The notes beneath the pieces were generated by a model, which worked only from the letters and a program-made list of their open reading frames with translations, searched no databases and was not told the origin of the DNA. From contig NZ_LKAJ02000001.1 of assembly GCF_001431295.2 (NCBI RefSeq), positions 496,001-560,000 on the forward strand: a stretch of 64,000 nucleotides of DNA, in the 5' to 3' direction. The position numbers and the translations under genes are program-made. The stretch is from Candidatus Berkiella aquae. Its GTDB lineage: Bacteria; Pseudomonadota; Gammaproteobacteria; Berkiellales; Berkiellaceae. Of the stretch, positions 32,961 through 40,856 are shown one piece after another (position 1 is the first letter of the stretch; the number at the start of each line of letters is the position of its first letter).

Positions 32961-33929
32961 TTAAACCTCAAAATTAAATTCATCGGGATATTGCTTGCCA
33001 ATCGCTTGATGCGTTTTGAGAAAATCGCGCATTTCATTTAGCTCAGCTGCTGATAAATGCACATCTAAGGCACCTATGTTTTCATTTAATCGGTAGATAG
33101 AGCGAGTTCCCGGAATGGGGACAATGTTTTGCCCTTGCGCCAATAGCCAGGCCAGAGCAAGCTGAGCAGCCGTACATCCTTTATCTTTAGAAAAGCGGAT
33201 TAATTTATCGACGATCTGTAAGTTATGTTCTAAATTAGTACTTTGGAATTTGGGTAAAAGTCGACGAAAATCTCCTTCTTCAAAATTTTCCGTTTTTCGA
33301 TATTGACCCGATAAAAAACCTCGACTTAATGGACTATAAGGAACAAACCCGATATCTAATTCGTCACATAGAGGCAAAATGTCACTTTCAGGCTTGGTTT
33401 CCCATAATGAGTATTCAGACTGCAGCGCAGTGATGGGATGTACCGTTGCTGCTCGTTTTAAGGTGGCAGGTGTTACTTCAGATAAGCCGATATGAAGGAT
33501 CTTCCCTGCTGTGACTAAATCGGCAAAAGCACCTACCGATTCTTCAATAGGAATATTTTTATCGGCTCGATGCAAATAGTATAGATCGATCACCTCTAAC
33601 CCTAATCGCTTTAAACTGGCGTCACAGGCTTTTTTGATATGTTGTGGCGAGCCATCTACTTTTACCATGTCTACAAATCCACATTTAGTCGCAAGCACTA
33701 CTTTATCGCGTCTAGAGCCTGATAATGCTTTTCCAATAAGGATTTCGTTGTGACCCATACCATATAAATCAGAAGTGTCTAGAAATGAAATGCCCTTCTC
33801 AATCGCATAATGAAGCGTTTTAATGGACTCTTGATCATCTGCGCGCCCATAGCCCATCGACATGCCCATACACCCGAGCCCTAACGCGGATACTTCAAGT
33901 TTTAACTTTCCCAGTTTACGTTTTTGCAT
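32961..33929 (-). CDS. Aldo/keto reductase
   Basis: NADPH-dependent oxidoreductase of 322 residues. The catalytic tetrad is present: D51 and Y56 (FLDTSDLYG), K82 (LATKCG) and H120 (YYLHRAD). The cofactor-binding end has IVPIPGTRS. It most resembles the YakC/AKR13-type enzymes acting on aldehydes; the substrate cannot be told. Its start is 41 bases from the divergent LuxR-type gene, which may regulate it. Confidence 0.92.
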   Translation of the reverse strand: MQKRKLGKLKLEVSALGLGCMGMSMGYGRADDQESIKTLHYAIEKGISFLDTSDLYGMGHNEILIGKALSGSRRDKVVLATKCGFVDMVKVDGSPQHIKKACDASLKRLGLEVIDLYYLHRADKNIPIEESVGAFADLVTAGKILHIGLSEVTPATLKRAATVHPITALQSEYSLWETKPESDILPLCDELDIGFVPYSPLSRGFLSGQYRKTENFEEGDFRRLLPKFQSTNLEHNLQIVDKLIRFSKDKGCTAAQLALAWLLAQGQNIVPIPGTRSIYRLNENIGALDVHLSAAELNEMRDFLKTHQAIGKQYPDEFNFEV

Positions 33930-33970
33930 AAAATTGCCTTTTGTTATGAAGAATATAAAATGCCGAGTCT

Positions 33971-34774
33971 ATGGTTAATCCTTCATTGTTTTCAAATTTA
34001 GCTATCGCGCTGGCATCTAGTCAAGACGTCGATGAAATTGCGCGCCCTTTAAAAAAATATTTGGGTATCACCAGTTTGGTCTATGCTAAAAATTATCATG
34101 ATGGCTCAGAAATCCGTCTTACGAATCAACCTGCTTGGATTGAACATTATTATAAAAACGCGCTGTATTTAAATAGTGGTTTTGAACAACATCCGAGCAA
34201 ACTCCAATCGGGTTATGCAATTTGGTCCCATCTCACTCATCATCAGCCTATATTAAGTGAGGCACGCTGTTTTAACATTGATCATGGAATGAGCATCATT
34301 CAAAAAACAGCGGATGGTTGTGAGCTTTATTTTTTTGGGACCACAAGCGACAAACCCTTCGTTGCTAATTTGTTACTCAATCATTTAGATTTTTTACATC
34401 AATTTACTTTTTATTTTAAAGAAAAAGCCAGCCATCTTTTAAGGAAGGCAGATCAACATCGTATTATTATCCCCAAAAAATTCAACAAAGTTTACTCACA
34501 AGAGCAGGGGCTTCCTGCAAATTCAGCTATTAACGTCGAAAAAATCCTTCATTTTAACAAATTGCATGTTGGTAACGGTGTTCGCTTATCTGCTCGTGAA
34601 CTAGATTGCGCAAAATTACTGCTTCAAGGTAAATCAGCACGATTGATAGCCCAAGCTTTATTCCTTTCTCCAAGAACAGTCGAAACCCATATAAAACACC
34701 TTAAAGAAAAACTTGATTGCCATACCAAAACAGAACTTATTGGCAAAATACATGAACTTTTACTTTACAAATAA
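33971..34774 (+). CDS. LuxR-family transcriptional regulator
   Basis: Protein of 267 residues. The C-terminal HTH spans about 198-262: LSARELDCAKLLLQGKSARL, then SPRTVETHIKHLKEKL, the DNA-recognition helix region. The N-terminal 170 residues resemble the size and layout of autoinducer- or PAS-type sensor domains but no ligand-contact residues were recognised. No luxI-type synthase is in the window. It lies divergent to the aldo/keto reductase and upstream of the double-glycine peptide genes, either of which could be its target. No clear ribosome-binding site precedes the ATG. Confidence 0.85.
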   Translation: MVNPSLFSNLAIALASSQDVDEIARPLKKYLGITSLVYAKNYHDGSEIRLTNQPAWIEHYYKNALYLNSGFEQHPSKLQSGYAIWSHLTHHQPILSEARCFNIDHGMSIIQKTADGCELYFFGTTSDKPFVANLLLNHLDFLHQFTFYFKEKASHLLRKADQHRIIIPKKFNKVYSQEQGLPANSAINVEKILHFNKLHVGNGVRLSARELDCAKLLLQGKSARLIAQALFLSPRTVETHIKHLKEKLDCHTKTELIGKIHELLLYK

Positions 34775-34888
34775 ATTAGCAATATCCAGTTCTCATAAAT
34801 ATCCGTAAAAAATACGGAAATTAGGCCCTAACTTATTAAGTCAACTTTATTGGATATATGATGCGCGTTAGACTAGTAAAAAAATATC

Positions 34889-34923
34889 AACCAGTATGTG
34901 TAGAAATTCTCAACATACTGGTT
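34889..34923. repeat. 11-bp perfect inverted repeat
   Basis: AACCAGTATGT (34889-34899) and ACATACTGGTT (34913-34923) form a perfect inverted repeat with a 13-base centre. It lies between the LuxR-type gene and the first peptide gene, about 80 bases before the latter's start. No T-run follows, so an operator or an RNA structure is more likely than a terminator. Confidence 0.55.
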
Positions 34924-35004
34924 AATAAAGCGCGCAGGTGTAGTATTTTTATTCAGTAAAGTGATTTAAAATGCGATATTTTCGCAGTTAAGAAAGAGAT
35001 GCTT

Positions 35005-35298
35005 ATGAAATTACTATCATATTCTGAAATCCATGAAGTGAGTGGCGGCCGGCAAGTAACGCCAGAAGAAATGTTAAGTTCAATGCAAGAATATTCCTTT
35101 TTTGGCGCTCTACTTGGGGGCGCAGCGAGTGGTATTTATGGGCTTTGTACTAATCACTCGGTGACAATGATGACTGGAACTTTGTTGACAATAGAAAATA
35201 GCTTTATGACAGTATTTTGGATGGGCTTAGGGATATCTTGGACCGCTGGGGTAATAGTTGGGGTGGGAATGGCTCTTTATAATGCAGAAAATTCATAG
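35005..35298 (+). CDS. Bacteriocin-like peptide, double-glycine leader (1)
   Basis: Precursor of 97 residues. The leader MKLLSYSEIHEVSGG fits the LSxxE(L)xxVxGG pattern cut by C39-peptidase ABC exporters after GG. The predicted core of 82 residues has two glycine-rich hydrophobic stretches with GxxxG steps (GALLGGAASGIYG and GVIVGVGMA), as in pore-forming class II bacteriocins and microcins. The second ATG (35005) is preferred because it puts the AAAGAG ribosome-binding site at normal distance and gives the standard leader length. No exporter or immunity gene is adjacent. Confidence 0.75.
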   Translation: MKLLSYSEIHEVSGGRQVTPEEMLSSMQEYSFFGALLGGAASGIYGLCTNHSVTMMTGTLLTIENSFMTVFWMGLGISWTAGVIVGVGMALYNAENS

Positions 35299-35301
35299 AA
35301 T

Positions 35302-35327
35302 AAAAAACCCTCGAAAGAGGGTTTTTT
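35302..35327. terminator. Bidirectional terminator between two peptide genes
   Basis: A perfect 11-bp stem AAAAAACCCTC/GAGGGTTTTTT (35302-35312 with 35317-35327) around a GAAA tetraloop. The A-run and T-run let it work on both strands, ending the plus-strand peptide gene on the left and the minus-strand peptide gene on the right. Confidence 0.92.
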
Positions 35328-35335
35328 ATTGGTAA

Positions 35336-35590
35336 TTACCAATCATAATCATCATAAGAAACCTGGCCGTATAAATGATTGATGGCTTTGCTCAAGCCTT
35401 CTGTCATAACAGGCACAATAATTCCACCAAAAACAAAACCGGTAACACCACCAACGATGAAGCCTTTAACACCGGTATCAATACTGCAGATGCTACCAAT
35501 CACAAGGCCAGAAAAAATCCCATAAACACATTCGAGTGTGCTTAAACCGGCAGAAATAGATGTACATTCAAGTAATGCAAGCTCTTTCAT
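35336..35590 (-). CDS. Bacteriocin-like peptide, double-glycine-type leader (2)
   Basis: Precursor of 84 residues with leader MKELALLECTSISAG (SAG in place of GG) and a very glycine-rich hydrophobic core (GIFSGLVIGSICS, GFIVGGVTGFVFGG) ending in the acidic aromatic tail YDDYDW. A GGTG ribosome-binding site is six bases upstream. It is convergent to peptide 1 and shares its terminator. Pairing with peptide 1 as a two-peptide system is possible. Confidence 0.65.
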   Translation of the reverse strand: MKELALLECTSISAGLSTLECVYGIFSGLVIGSICSIDTGVKGFIVGGVTGFVFGGIIVPVMTEGLSKAINHLYGQVSYDDYDW

Positions 35591-35711
35591 TTAGTCACCA
35601 AAATTTATGATTATGACGCGAAAGATAGCATATTAAAGAAGTTTGTCATAGTTTTTGCTGAAATAGAGCAATATAATGACGTTCTATTTATTCAGCAATG
35701 GAAGAAATAGC

Positions 35712-35867
35712 GTGCAAGCATTAACTTATCAAGAAACGTGTATCGTTTCTGGTTCGGGGACATTTACCACCAATGATTTTATTGGCTTAGGGATTATTGG
35801 TATCAATACCATCCTGATTGGAGAATATGTTGCAGGACCGCTGGGTGCTGTCATGCTAACGGAGTAA
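35712..35867 (+). CDS. Bacteriocin-like peptide, short (3)
   Basis: Probable precursor of 51 residues starting at the GTG at 35712, seven bases after GGAAG. The resulting N-terminus MQALTYQETCIVSGSG parallels the leaders of the neighbouring peptides, whereas the ATG at 35676 would add 12 unrelated residues. The core is a glycine/isoleucine-rich hydrophobic segment (FIGLGIIGINTILIG). It may be a third member of the family or a remnant of one, given its length. Confidence 0.5.
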   Translation: MQALTYQETCIVSGSGTFTTNDFIGLGIIGINTILIGEYVAGPLGAVMLTE

Positions 35868-36420
35868 CGGTAGGAGGCTTTTTGTTGTGCGATGCATATG
35901 AGATGATTTAACGGTGTTTTCTATCTCTTTCGTGGCTTGTCTCTGAGAGTTCCCCACAAAATTTGCTCCGTCTTTTGCGTGGCAATCCATCTGAGTATGC
36001 ATCTGACCGCGCTCCGTAAAAAATATATTCAGATAGATTGCTCCCCACTACGCCAAGGCTTGCCGGGCGAGTCGCGTACGCTGTGATATTTTAGTGTTTT
36101 TTCAATCTATTACAGATAGCTTCTGCTCGCAATCAACGCTGACATGCAACAGCTCAAAATAAAGTAAAATAAGCAGTTCTGTTATTTCGAACTTTTTGCA
36201 AAATAATCAAGAAATAGTTTAGAACTAAACTTTCATATTAATAGGGTGCAAGCTTCCAATTCAAAACACAAAATATTTTTTCGAATAAAAAACGAATGAA
36301 TGATTCGAAATGAATTTTCTGAACATGAAAAAATTGTTTTTAAGTGTCTCTTCATTGACTTGAAAAAATGGCTTTGCTAACGTCGCGATTGCTTATTAAT
36401 TACCTGGGAACGAACGTAGC
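35868..36420. other. Non-coding stretch with decayed inverted repeat
   Basis: No open frame here looks like a gene. A 17-bp imperfect inverted repeat (35982-35998 with 36025-36041, two mismatches) lies in a more GC-rich island between about 35950 and 36100, which looks like the remnant of a small mobile or repeat element. The remainder is AT-rich. TTGACT (36355-36360) and a weak TAACGT 17 bases on (36378-36383) could be the promoter of the ankyrin gene. Confidence 0.5.
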
Positions 36421-39288
36421 ATGACATTGATAGAAATTATTTCGAGCAAAGATCTAAATGAAGAACAAAAATTAGCTAAGCTAAGAAAAGAGCTCGAAAA
36501 AACACCTATTTTAACCACGACTAGAAATGTCAAAAAACGCGGGGCTACTCCCGTTGCCGAAGCAGCACGGCTTGGTTATGTGCGAATATTAAGATTCTTA
36601 ATAGAAGAAAAGCAGGCTAATCCCAACTTGGCGCTGAATAATGGGAAAACGCCACTCGAGATAGCGATCGGAAATTCTCATGAAGAAGCTGCGATCTACT
36701 TAATAGGAAAAGTAGATAAAATATTGAATGTTCAATCTCAGCAATTTGCTCAATTTTCCGGTTATGCATCGGTCTATGATGCTCTTCAAAGAAATCAGTT
36801 AAAAGTCGTAGAGGCACTTTTTATCAAAGAACCCGCGCTGCGTACCATGCAGTTTAAAGATTTTAATACTCCTTTACATATTGCAACGGAGTATTGCTCT
36901 TGTGAAGTTGTTGAGTATTTATTAAGTGCACCTAATAAAAATCTTGAGATGGTTAATCAACAAGGCTATACCCCTTATCACATTGCCTTATTCCTTTGCC
37001 ATCATGAGTGCATTGCTTGTATGCTTAAATGTACGCAAATATCACCAGCTTCCACCCTTTTTCAAGAAAAGTTAAGAAAGCCCTTAGACATCGTGTTAAT
37101 GAATAAGGAAGTGGAAAGAAGTGATAGAATAAAATCAATCAATGCGTTACTCGCTGCAGGTGCCGGGCTTGATTCTTCAACAATCCCAGAGGCAGCATTA
37201 AATTTGCTAGAATTAAAGCGAGAGAACATAGGGAAATTTTTATTACAATATTATCAATGTAGTGCAGACGGTAGATACGTAAGAAACATCCCTAATTTGC
37301 AAACGCTCGAACTAGCGCTTAAATTAGCACAAAGCCATCCCACAAAATGGGAGTTTCATTTAGCACAAATTGCTCGTGCTACTTGTGGCAGTGTTCGGCA
37401 TTTACCGCACGTTAAAGAAATTCAAGCATTTTTGCCAGAAGAAATCATGAGTACGGCACAAAGTTTATTCACTCCGTTTCCAAGTCTTAACCTTGCTCCT
37501 CCTGATGTGGCAAGGATGAAAAGAGATGATTTTTCAGAATTTTCCCAAAAGATGCAGCTGTATTATATTGCGTTTAATGAAAAACGTTTTAAATTCGATA
37601 AATGCATTAAAAGTCTTAACGTTAGTACTCTATCAGAAGATGAAAGGTATTTGAGTTATGAGGGCATGCTTGATGCTTATTTTAATGCGTTGGATCAAAT
37701 GCTAGATTTTGCAGAGCACGAAGCGGCAGCAAGTGTTATAGGCGTGAGAGGGACCATTTTTGATGAAATCCCTGCTGATATGGCTAATAAAATATATTCT
37801 TTGCTAGAGATTGGAAATGTTGTTTCCCTAGAGACATATGGTTCAACTTTTCATTCAGCCTTAAAATCTGTTATCAAACAAAAGGGGAATCTGCTTCGTC
37901 AAAATGCTATTCCGTTATATATGAGATTAGTCGAACTGCAAGCAAAAATTGCGATAAACATTGCTGGGGCGCATTTAAAAGTGGGAAGTGGCTATTTAGC
38001 ATTTTCTATGGTTAGGCAGCCGCTTTCTTCTCTAGAAAAGCTTTTTGAGTTAGCCTCGACTGAGGACAAAAAGTCTTTAGGGATGTTTGCTTCTCATTGT
38101 TTAATCATCCTTGCTAGCGCAGCCTTAAACGAGAGATGGATAGATAAAGCGTTAGAAAATATTATTCGCGCAATGCCATTTTGTGATAAGAGGACATTTC
38201 CTCATGTCGAAATGTTAGTATTAATTATGGCTATCAAAAATGCACTCAAAGAACAACAACGCTATAACGCTGTCATAACATTGTTGAATGCGACAATAGA
38301 ACATTTAAAAAGCCTTCAATTAGAAACAAGAGAAGATATTGAAAGAAGTGAATTTCTTTTACAAGCTCTCTACAATGAATGCGCTGAATGTAAACATGAA
38401 GGTATTCAGCAATTAAAGGTAATATTGGCAGTATTAGGCTCCATCAGTTGTGAGGCATTCAGCTTAAGTTATTGTTTGCAGCAAAAAGATCTACATGGCG
38501 GCAATCAATATTTATTCAAGCAATTTCTTGAAAATCACCCTCTCATTCAATATGAGGAAGCAAGAGGAGTACTCATTTTTACGGAAGCATTTGTCGGATC
38601 TGCCGATTGCATTGCAGCAGTAAGAAGCTTGGTTGCGCTCTTATCACTCAAGCATGGATTAACTGAGTCGAAAATGAGTGCGAGTGAGGGTAGCAAGGTC
38701 GACCTCGTTGATAGTATGACGCATCAATTTAATGCGCTAACCATCCAAATGCAAAAACCGAAAAAGCCAAAAGAAAAGCCAAAAGAAAAGCGAAAAGGAA
38801 CTGCTGATCCTGCCAAAAGAAAAGGTAAAGAGAAGGAAGCTGAGAAGGAAACAGAGACAAGCAGTACAACCTCAGATGAAAATTATGGGTTTATCCGTCC
38901 TGATGGATTCTCACCTATTATTCCGATTACCGGTAGCGGAATTCCAGATAACGTTTTATTTCTTACGTTATCGAATGCTGGAGAATTTTCGCCTTTTTTG
39001 GGACTTATCTATAATCGACACGTGGGATATCATACGATTCCTAGTATTCCAGAAAGAGGTTTTAATAAACAAGGTGTAAAATTAGGAACATCTAGCATTT
39101 TCAATCCTCATGGCAGACCGCAACAAATAGCGACAGCAAGACTAAAGATATTAGGCACAGAAGGTCATCTTCGTGCTCGTGGCCAAGTTAGACAAGAGAT
39201 CAAGGTTGAAAATCAAACCAAAAGACTTTATGTCATCGATGAAGTAGTGACGAAAAAAGAAGAAAAACGCAAAAGATATTCCGCTTAG
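36421..39288 (+). CDS. Large ankyrin-repeat protein, candidate effector
   Basis: Protein of 955 residues. Ankyrin repeats occupy about residues 38-245 (GATPVAEAARLGYVRILRFL, NTPLHIATEYCSCEVVEYLL, GYTPYHIALFLCHHECIACM). A long helical middle (about 280-740) may hold further repeats. A lysine-rich, charged linker follows at about 777-823 (KPKEKPKEKRKGTADPAKRK), then an unrecognised C-terminal domain of about 130 residues ending KKEEKRKRYSA. There is no signal peptide. Ankyrin proteins of this build are common secreted effectors in Legionellales, and the two basic tracts could serve nuclear import; no secretion signal was proven. Confidence 0.8.
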   Translation: MTLIEIISSKDLNEEQKLAKLRKELEKTPILTTTRNVKKRGATPVAEAARLGYVRILRFLIEEKQANPNLALNNGKTPLEIAIGNSHEEAAIYLIGKVDKILNVQSQQFAQFSGYASVYDALQRNQLKVVEALFIKEPALRTMQFKDFNTPLHIATEYCSCEVVEYLLSAPNKNLEMVNQQGYTPYHIALFLCHHECIACMLKCTQISPASTLFQEKLRKPLDIVLMNKEVERSDRIKSINALLAAGAGLDSSTIPEAALNLLELKRENIGKFLLQYYQCSADGRYVRNIPNLQTLELALKLAQSHPTKWEFHLAQIARATCGSVRHLPHVKEIQAFLPEEIMSTAQSLFTPFPSLNLAPPDVARMKRDDFSEFSQKMQLYYIAFNEKRFKFDKCIKSLNVSTLSEDERYLSYEGMLDAYFNALDQMLDFAEHEAAASVIGVRGTIFDEIPADMANKIYSLLEIGNVVSLETYGSTFHSALKSVIKQKGNLLRQNAIPLYMRLVELQAKIAINIAGAHLKVGSGYLAFSMVRQPLSSLEKLFELASTEDKKSLGMFASHCLIILASAALNERWIDKALENIIRAMPFCDKRTFPHVEMLVLIMAIKNALKEQQRYNAVITLLNATIEHLKSLQLETREDIERSEFLLQALYNECAECKHEGIQQLKVILAVLGSISCEAFSLSYCLQQKDLHGGNQYLFKQFLENHPLIQYEEARGVLIFTEAFVGSADCIAAVRSLVALLSLKHGLTESKMSASEGSKVDLVDSMTHQFNALTIQMQKPKKPKEKPKEKRKGTADPAKRKGKEKEAEKETETSSTTSDENYGFIRPDGFSPIIPITGSGIPDNVLFLTLSNAGEFSPFLGLIYNRHVGYHTIPSIPERGFNKQGVKLGTSSIFNPHGRPQQIATARLKILGTEGHLRARGQVRQEIKVENQTKRLYVIDEVVTKKEEKRKRYSA

Positions 39289-39315
39289 GGATAAAGAACC
39301 TGGCTATTTACTGTG

Positions 39316-39358
39316 GTTTGACTGCGGCTATGAGCAATTCTGGATCCCGCGGTCAAAC
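39316..39358 (+). other. Hairpin after the ankyrin gene
   Basis: GTTTGACTGCGG (39316-39327) pairs with CCGCGGTCAAAC (39347-39358) through 12 positions with one G-U pair and a 19-base loop. It starts 28 bases after the ankyrin stop. No T-run follows, so termination would need Rho. The remaining spacer to 39562 shows nothing else. Confidence 0.45.
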
Positions 39359-39562
39359 TGAGGGAAGTTGGCAATAAAATATTTTTCGAATAAACCCTGA
39401 GTTCGAGTTACTGTTTTAATTTGGTGCCGATGACTAGCATCTGGGGAAATACAACCTCCTTGCCTTATCCAATCTTTGAAACCACTGGTCTGCATTAAAT
39501 TGAAATATAAGTAGGCATGTCGATATTCTTGATCAACTTTTACTAATTGAGCCTCAGAGTTG

Positions 39563-40132
39563 ATGATGAAACATAAAACGTCTAAAAAAATTAAAAAAGA
39601 ATTTCAAGGACTGGGTTCGCCCTCAGAATTATCTGGATGGCAAATTTTAGCCTTAATGACTTTAAGCGGATTAACTGCTGTGAGCATTTATCATTATATT
39701 CAACAGGGTAAACTTGATGAACTAAAGGATATTTGTATCGGTAATTTGAGAGTCATTGAATCTTTAAATTCTCGGCTTGAAAATTGCACCGCTGAATTAA
39801 AAAACATCCATTTCTCTTTAGAAGATAACAAAGCATCAAGCTTTGAAGATAATGTCTCATCAACTGTTGAAAAAATGATATGGGGTATCGCATATGGTTC
39901 TGGTGCCTATGTGGTAAACACGGTAAAAAAGAATATAGAACGTGATGCTCGAAAAGCAGCCTGGGATAAAACTTCAAAGTATGTAAAAGGTTTATTTTAT
40001 AATCCTACCCCTGCACTCTCAGAAAGTGAGCAAGAACTATTAAATTGGCATACTGAATATGAGAAGATTCTTATGGAAGCTTATGGTGGACAGGAAACGA
40101 CGGATGAAAAAAGAGTTCCATCGCTCATTTAG
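39563..40132 (+). CDS. Unknown single-pass membrane protein
   Basis: Protein of 189 residues, no family recognised. A basic start (KHKTSKKIKKEF) is followed by one membrane helix at about 26-46 (WQILALMTLSGLTAVSIYHY), then a coiled-coil-like stretch and a segment with a second weakly hydrophobic part (IWGIAYGSGAYVVN). Two adjacent ATGs (39563, 39566) are possible starts. It lies between the ankyrin gene and a double-glycine peptide gene on the opposite strand; an immunity or effector role is only a guess. Confidence 0.6.
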   Translation: MMKHKTSKKIKKEFQGLGSPSELSGWQILALMTLSGLTAVSIYHYIQQGKLDELKDICIGNLRVIESLNSRLENCTAELKNIHFSLEDNKASSFEDNVSSTVEKMIWGIAYGSGAYVVNTVKKNIERDARKAAWDKTSKYVKGLFYNPTPALSESEQELLNWHTEYEKILMEAYGGQETTDEKRVPSLI

Positions 40133-40168
40133 CACTTCTAAAAGTGCTAGGTGCCAGCTTTCGCTGGC
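40131..40168 (+). other. Tandem hairpins after the membrane protein gene
   Basis: Two adjacent hairpins, AGCACTT/AAGTGCT (40131-40137, 40142-40148) and GCCAGC/GCTGGC (40153-40158, 40163-40168), overlap the stop codon. They separate two convergent genes and may end transcription on both strands, although T-runs are missing. Confidence 0.45.
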
Positions 40169-40175
40169 GTGACAG

Positions 40176-40385
40176 TTAATAATAAACCTTAGCCAATTCC
40201 ATTGCGATATCTTGTTCCCTTTCAGAGCAAACAATATCCACTTGTGCCAACGCATAATCTTCTGTTACATCACCATAAAACGCAAGAAAGCCCATTAAGC
40301 CCATCACTTTCCAGCATTCACAATTAACCTCATTTAGGTTACCACCTGCAATGTTATTTAATTCTGCTTGATTGAGTCGTTTCAT
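40176..40385 (-). CDS. Double-glycine leader peptide (4)
   Basis: Precursor of 69 residues with the textbook leader MKRLNQAELNNIAGG and an AAGGTG ribosome-binding site. The 54-residue core differs from the other three: it is acidic rather than glycine-rich, has a CEC motif soon after the cleavage site and one further cysteine. It could be a modified peptide or a signal peptide rather than a pore former. A TATAAT on the minus strand in the upstream spacer is a possible -10 box. Confidence 0.7.
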   Translation of the reverse strand: MKRLNQAELNNIAGGNLNEVNCECWKVMGLMGFLAFYGDVTEDYALAQVDIVCSEREQDIAMELAKVYY

Positions 40386-40563
40386 TTTTCACCTTTATGA
40401 AAATTGGGGTATATAGGATCTTTTGCTAAGTAAGAGAAATAAGCTGATATCTTTTTATGGTCAATAGGATTATACCATTATCAATCTATTAACTTTATTT
40501 CTCTGTTATTGCCTAATTGTTATAACATAATTCATCAATGTCATATCACATAAGGAAATGAGT

Positions 40564-40608
40564 ATGAGTATGATAAAAAACTATCGTCTTTGCGTTGGTT
40601 TTCTGTAA
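40564..40608 (+). CDS. 14-codon leader peptide of the copper-type operon
   Basis: MSMIKNYRLCVGFL, preceded by AAGGA with 7-base spacing to the ATG at 40564. Its TAA overlaps the next gene's ATG (TAATG at 40606-40610), so it would couple translation of the following gene, which has no good ribosome-binding site of its own. Function as a regulatory leader is inferred. Confidence 0.5.
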   Translation: MSMIKNYRLCVGFL

Positions 40609-40856
40609 TGAAGAATGTTCTTACATTAGGAATGATCTTCATCAGTTTCGGGCTGTGTGCTCAACCAGAACAGCTTCTAGAAGCGATGGAGCCAGACGAT
40701 CCCAATGCTTGTGTTTCCCATATTCATTATATTTCCCCCTTTCATGATTACGAGCCTCAAGGTCCGATGAAACTAGAGTCTTGGCGTAAAGCAAATGAAA
40801 CGGTTATGAATCAACGGATGCAGCCTATGAAGCCTGCGCATAAAGGAAATCACTAG
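40608..40856 (+). CDS. Small secreted Met/His-rich protein
   Basis: Protein of 82 residues with a signal peptide (MKNVLTLGMIFISFGLCAQ, cut after about residue 18). The mature part is rich in His and Met (VSHIHYISPFHDYE, MNQRMQPMKPAHKGNH), as in periplasmic copper-binding proteins. It is the first substantial gene of the operon with the TolC-like and multicopper oxidase genes. A periplasmic copper carrier is the best guess. An in-frame TTG start at 40590 is less likely than the coupled ATG. Confidence 0.65.
   Translation: MKNVLTLGMIFISFGLCAQPEQLLEAMEPDDPNACVSHIHYISPFHDYEPQGPMKLESWRKANETVMNQRMQPMKPAHKGNH

Noticed and set aside
36271-39400. Similar AAAATATTTTTCGAATAAA strings near 36273 and 39377 as a shared regulatory box
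   Set aside because: The match is AT-rich, not placed at a common distance from starts, and a similar string also occurs inside a coding region near 52397; probably chance.
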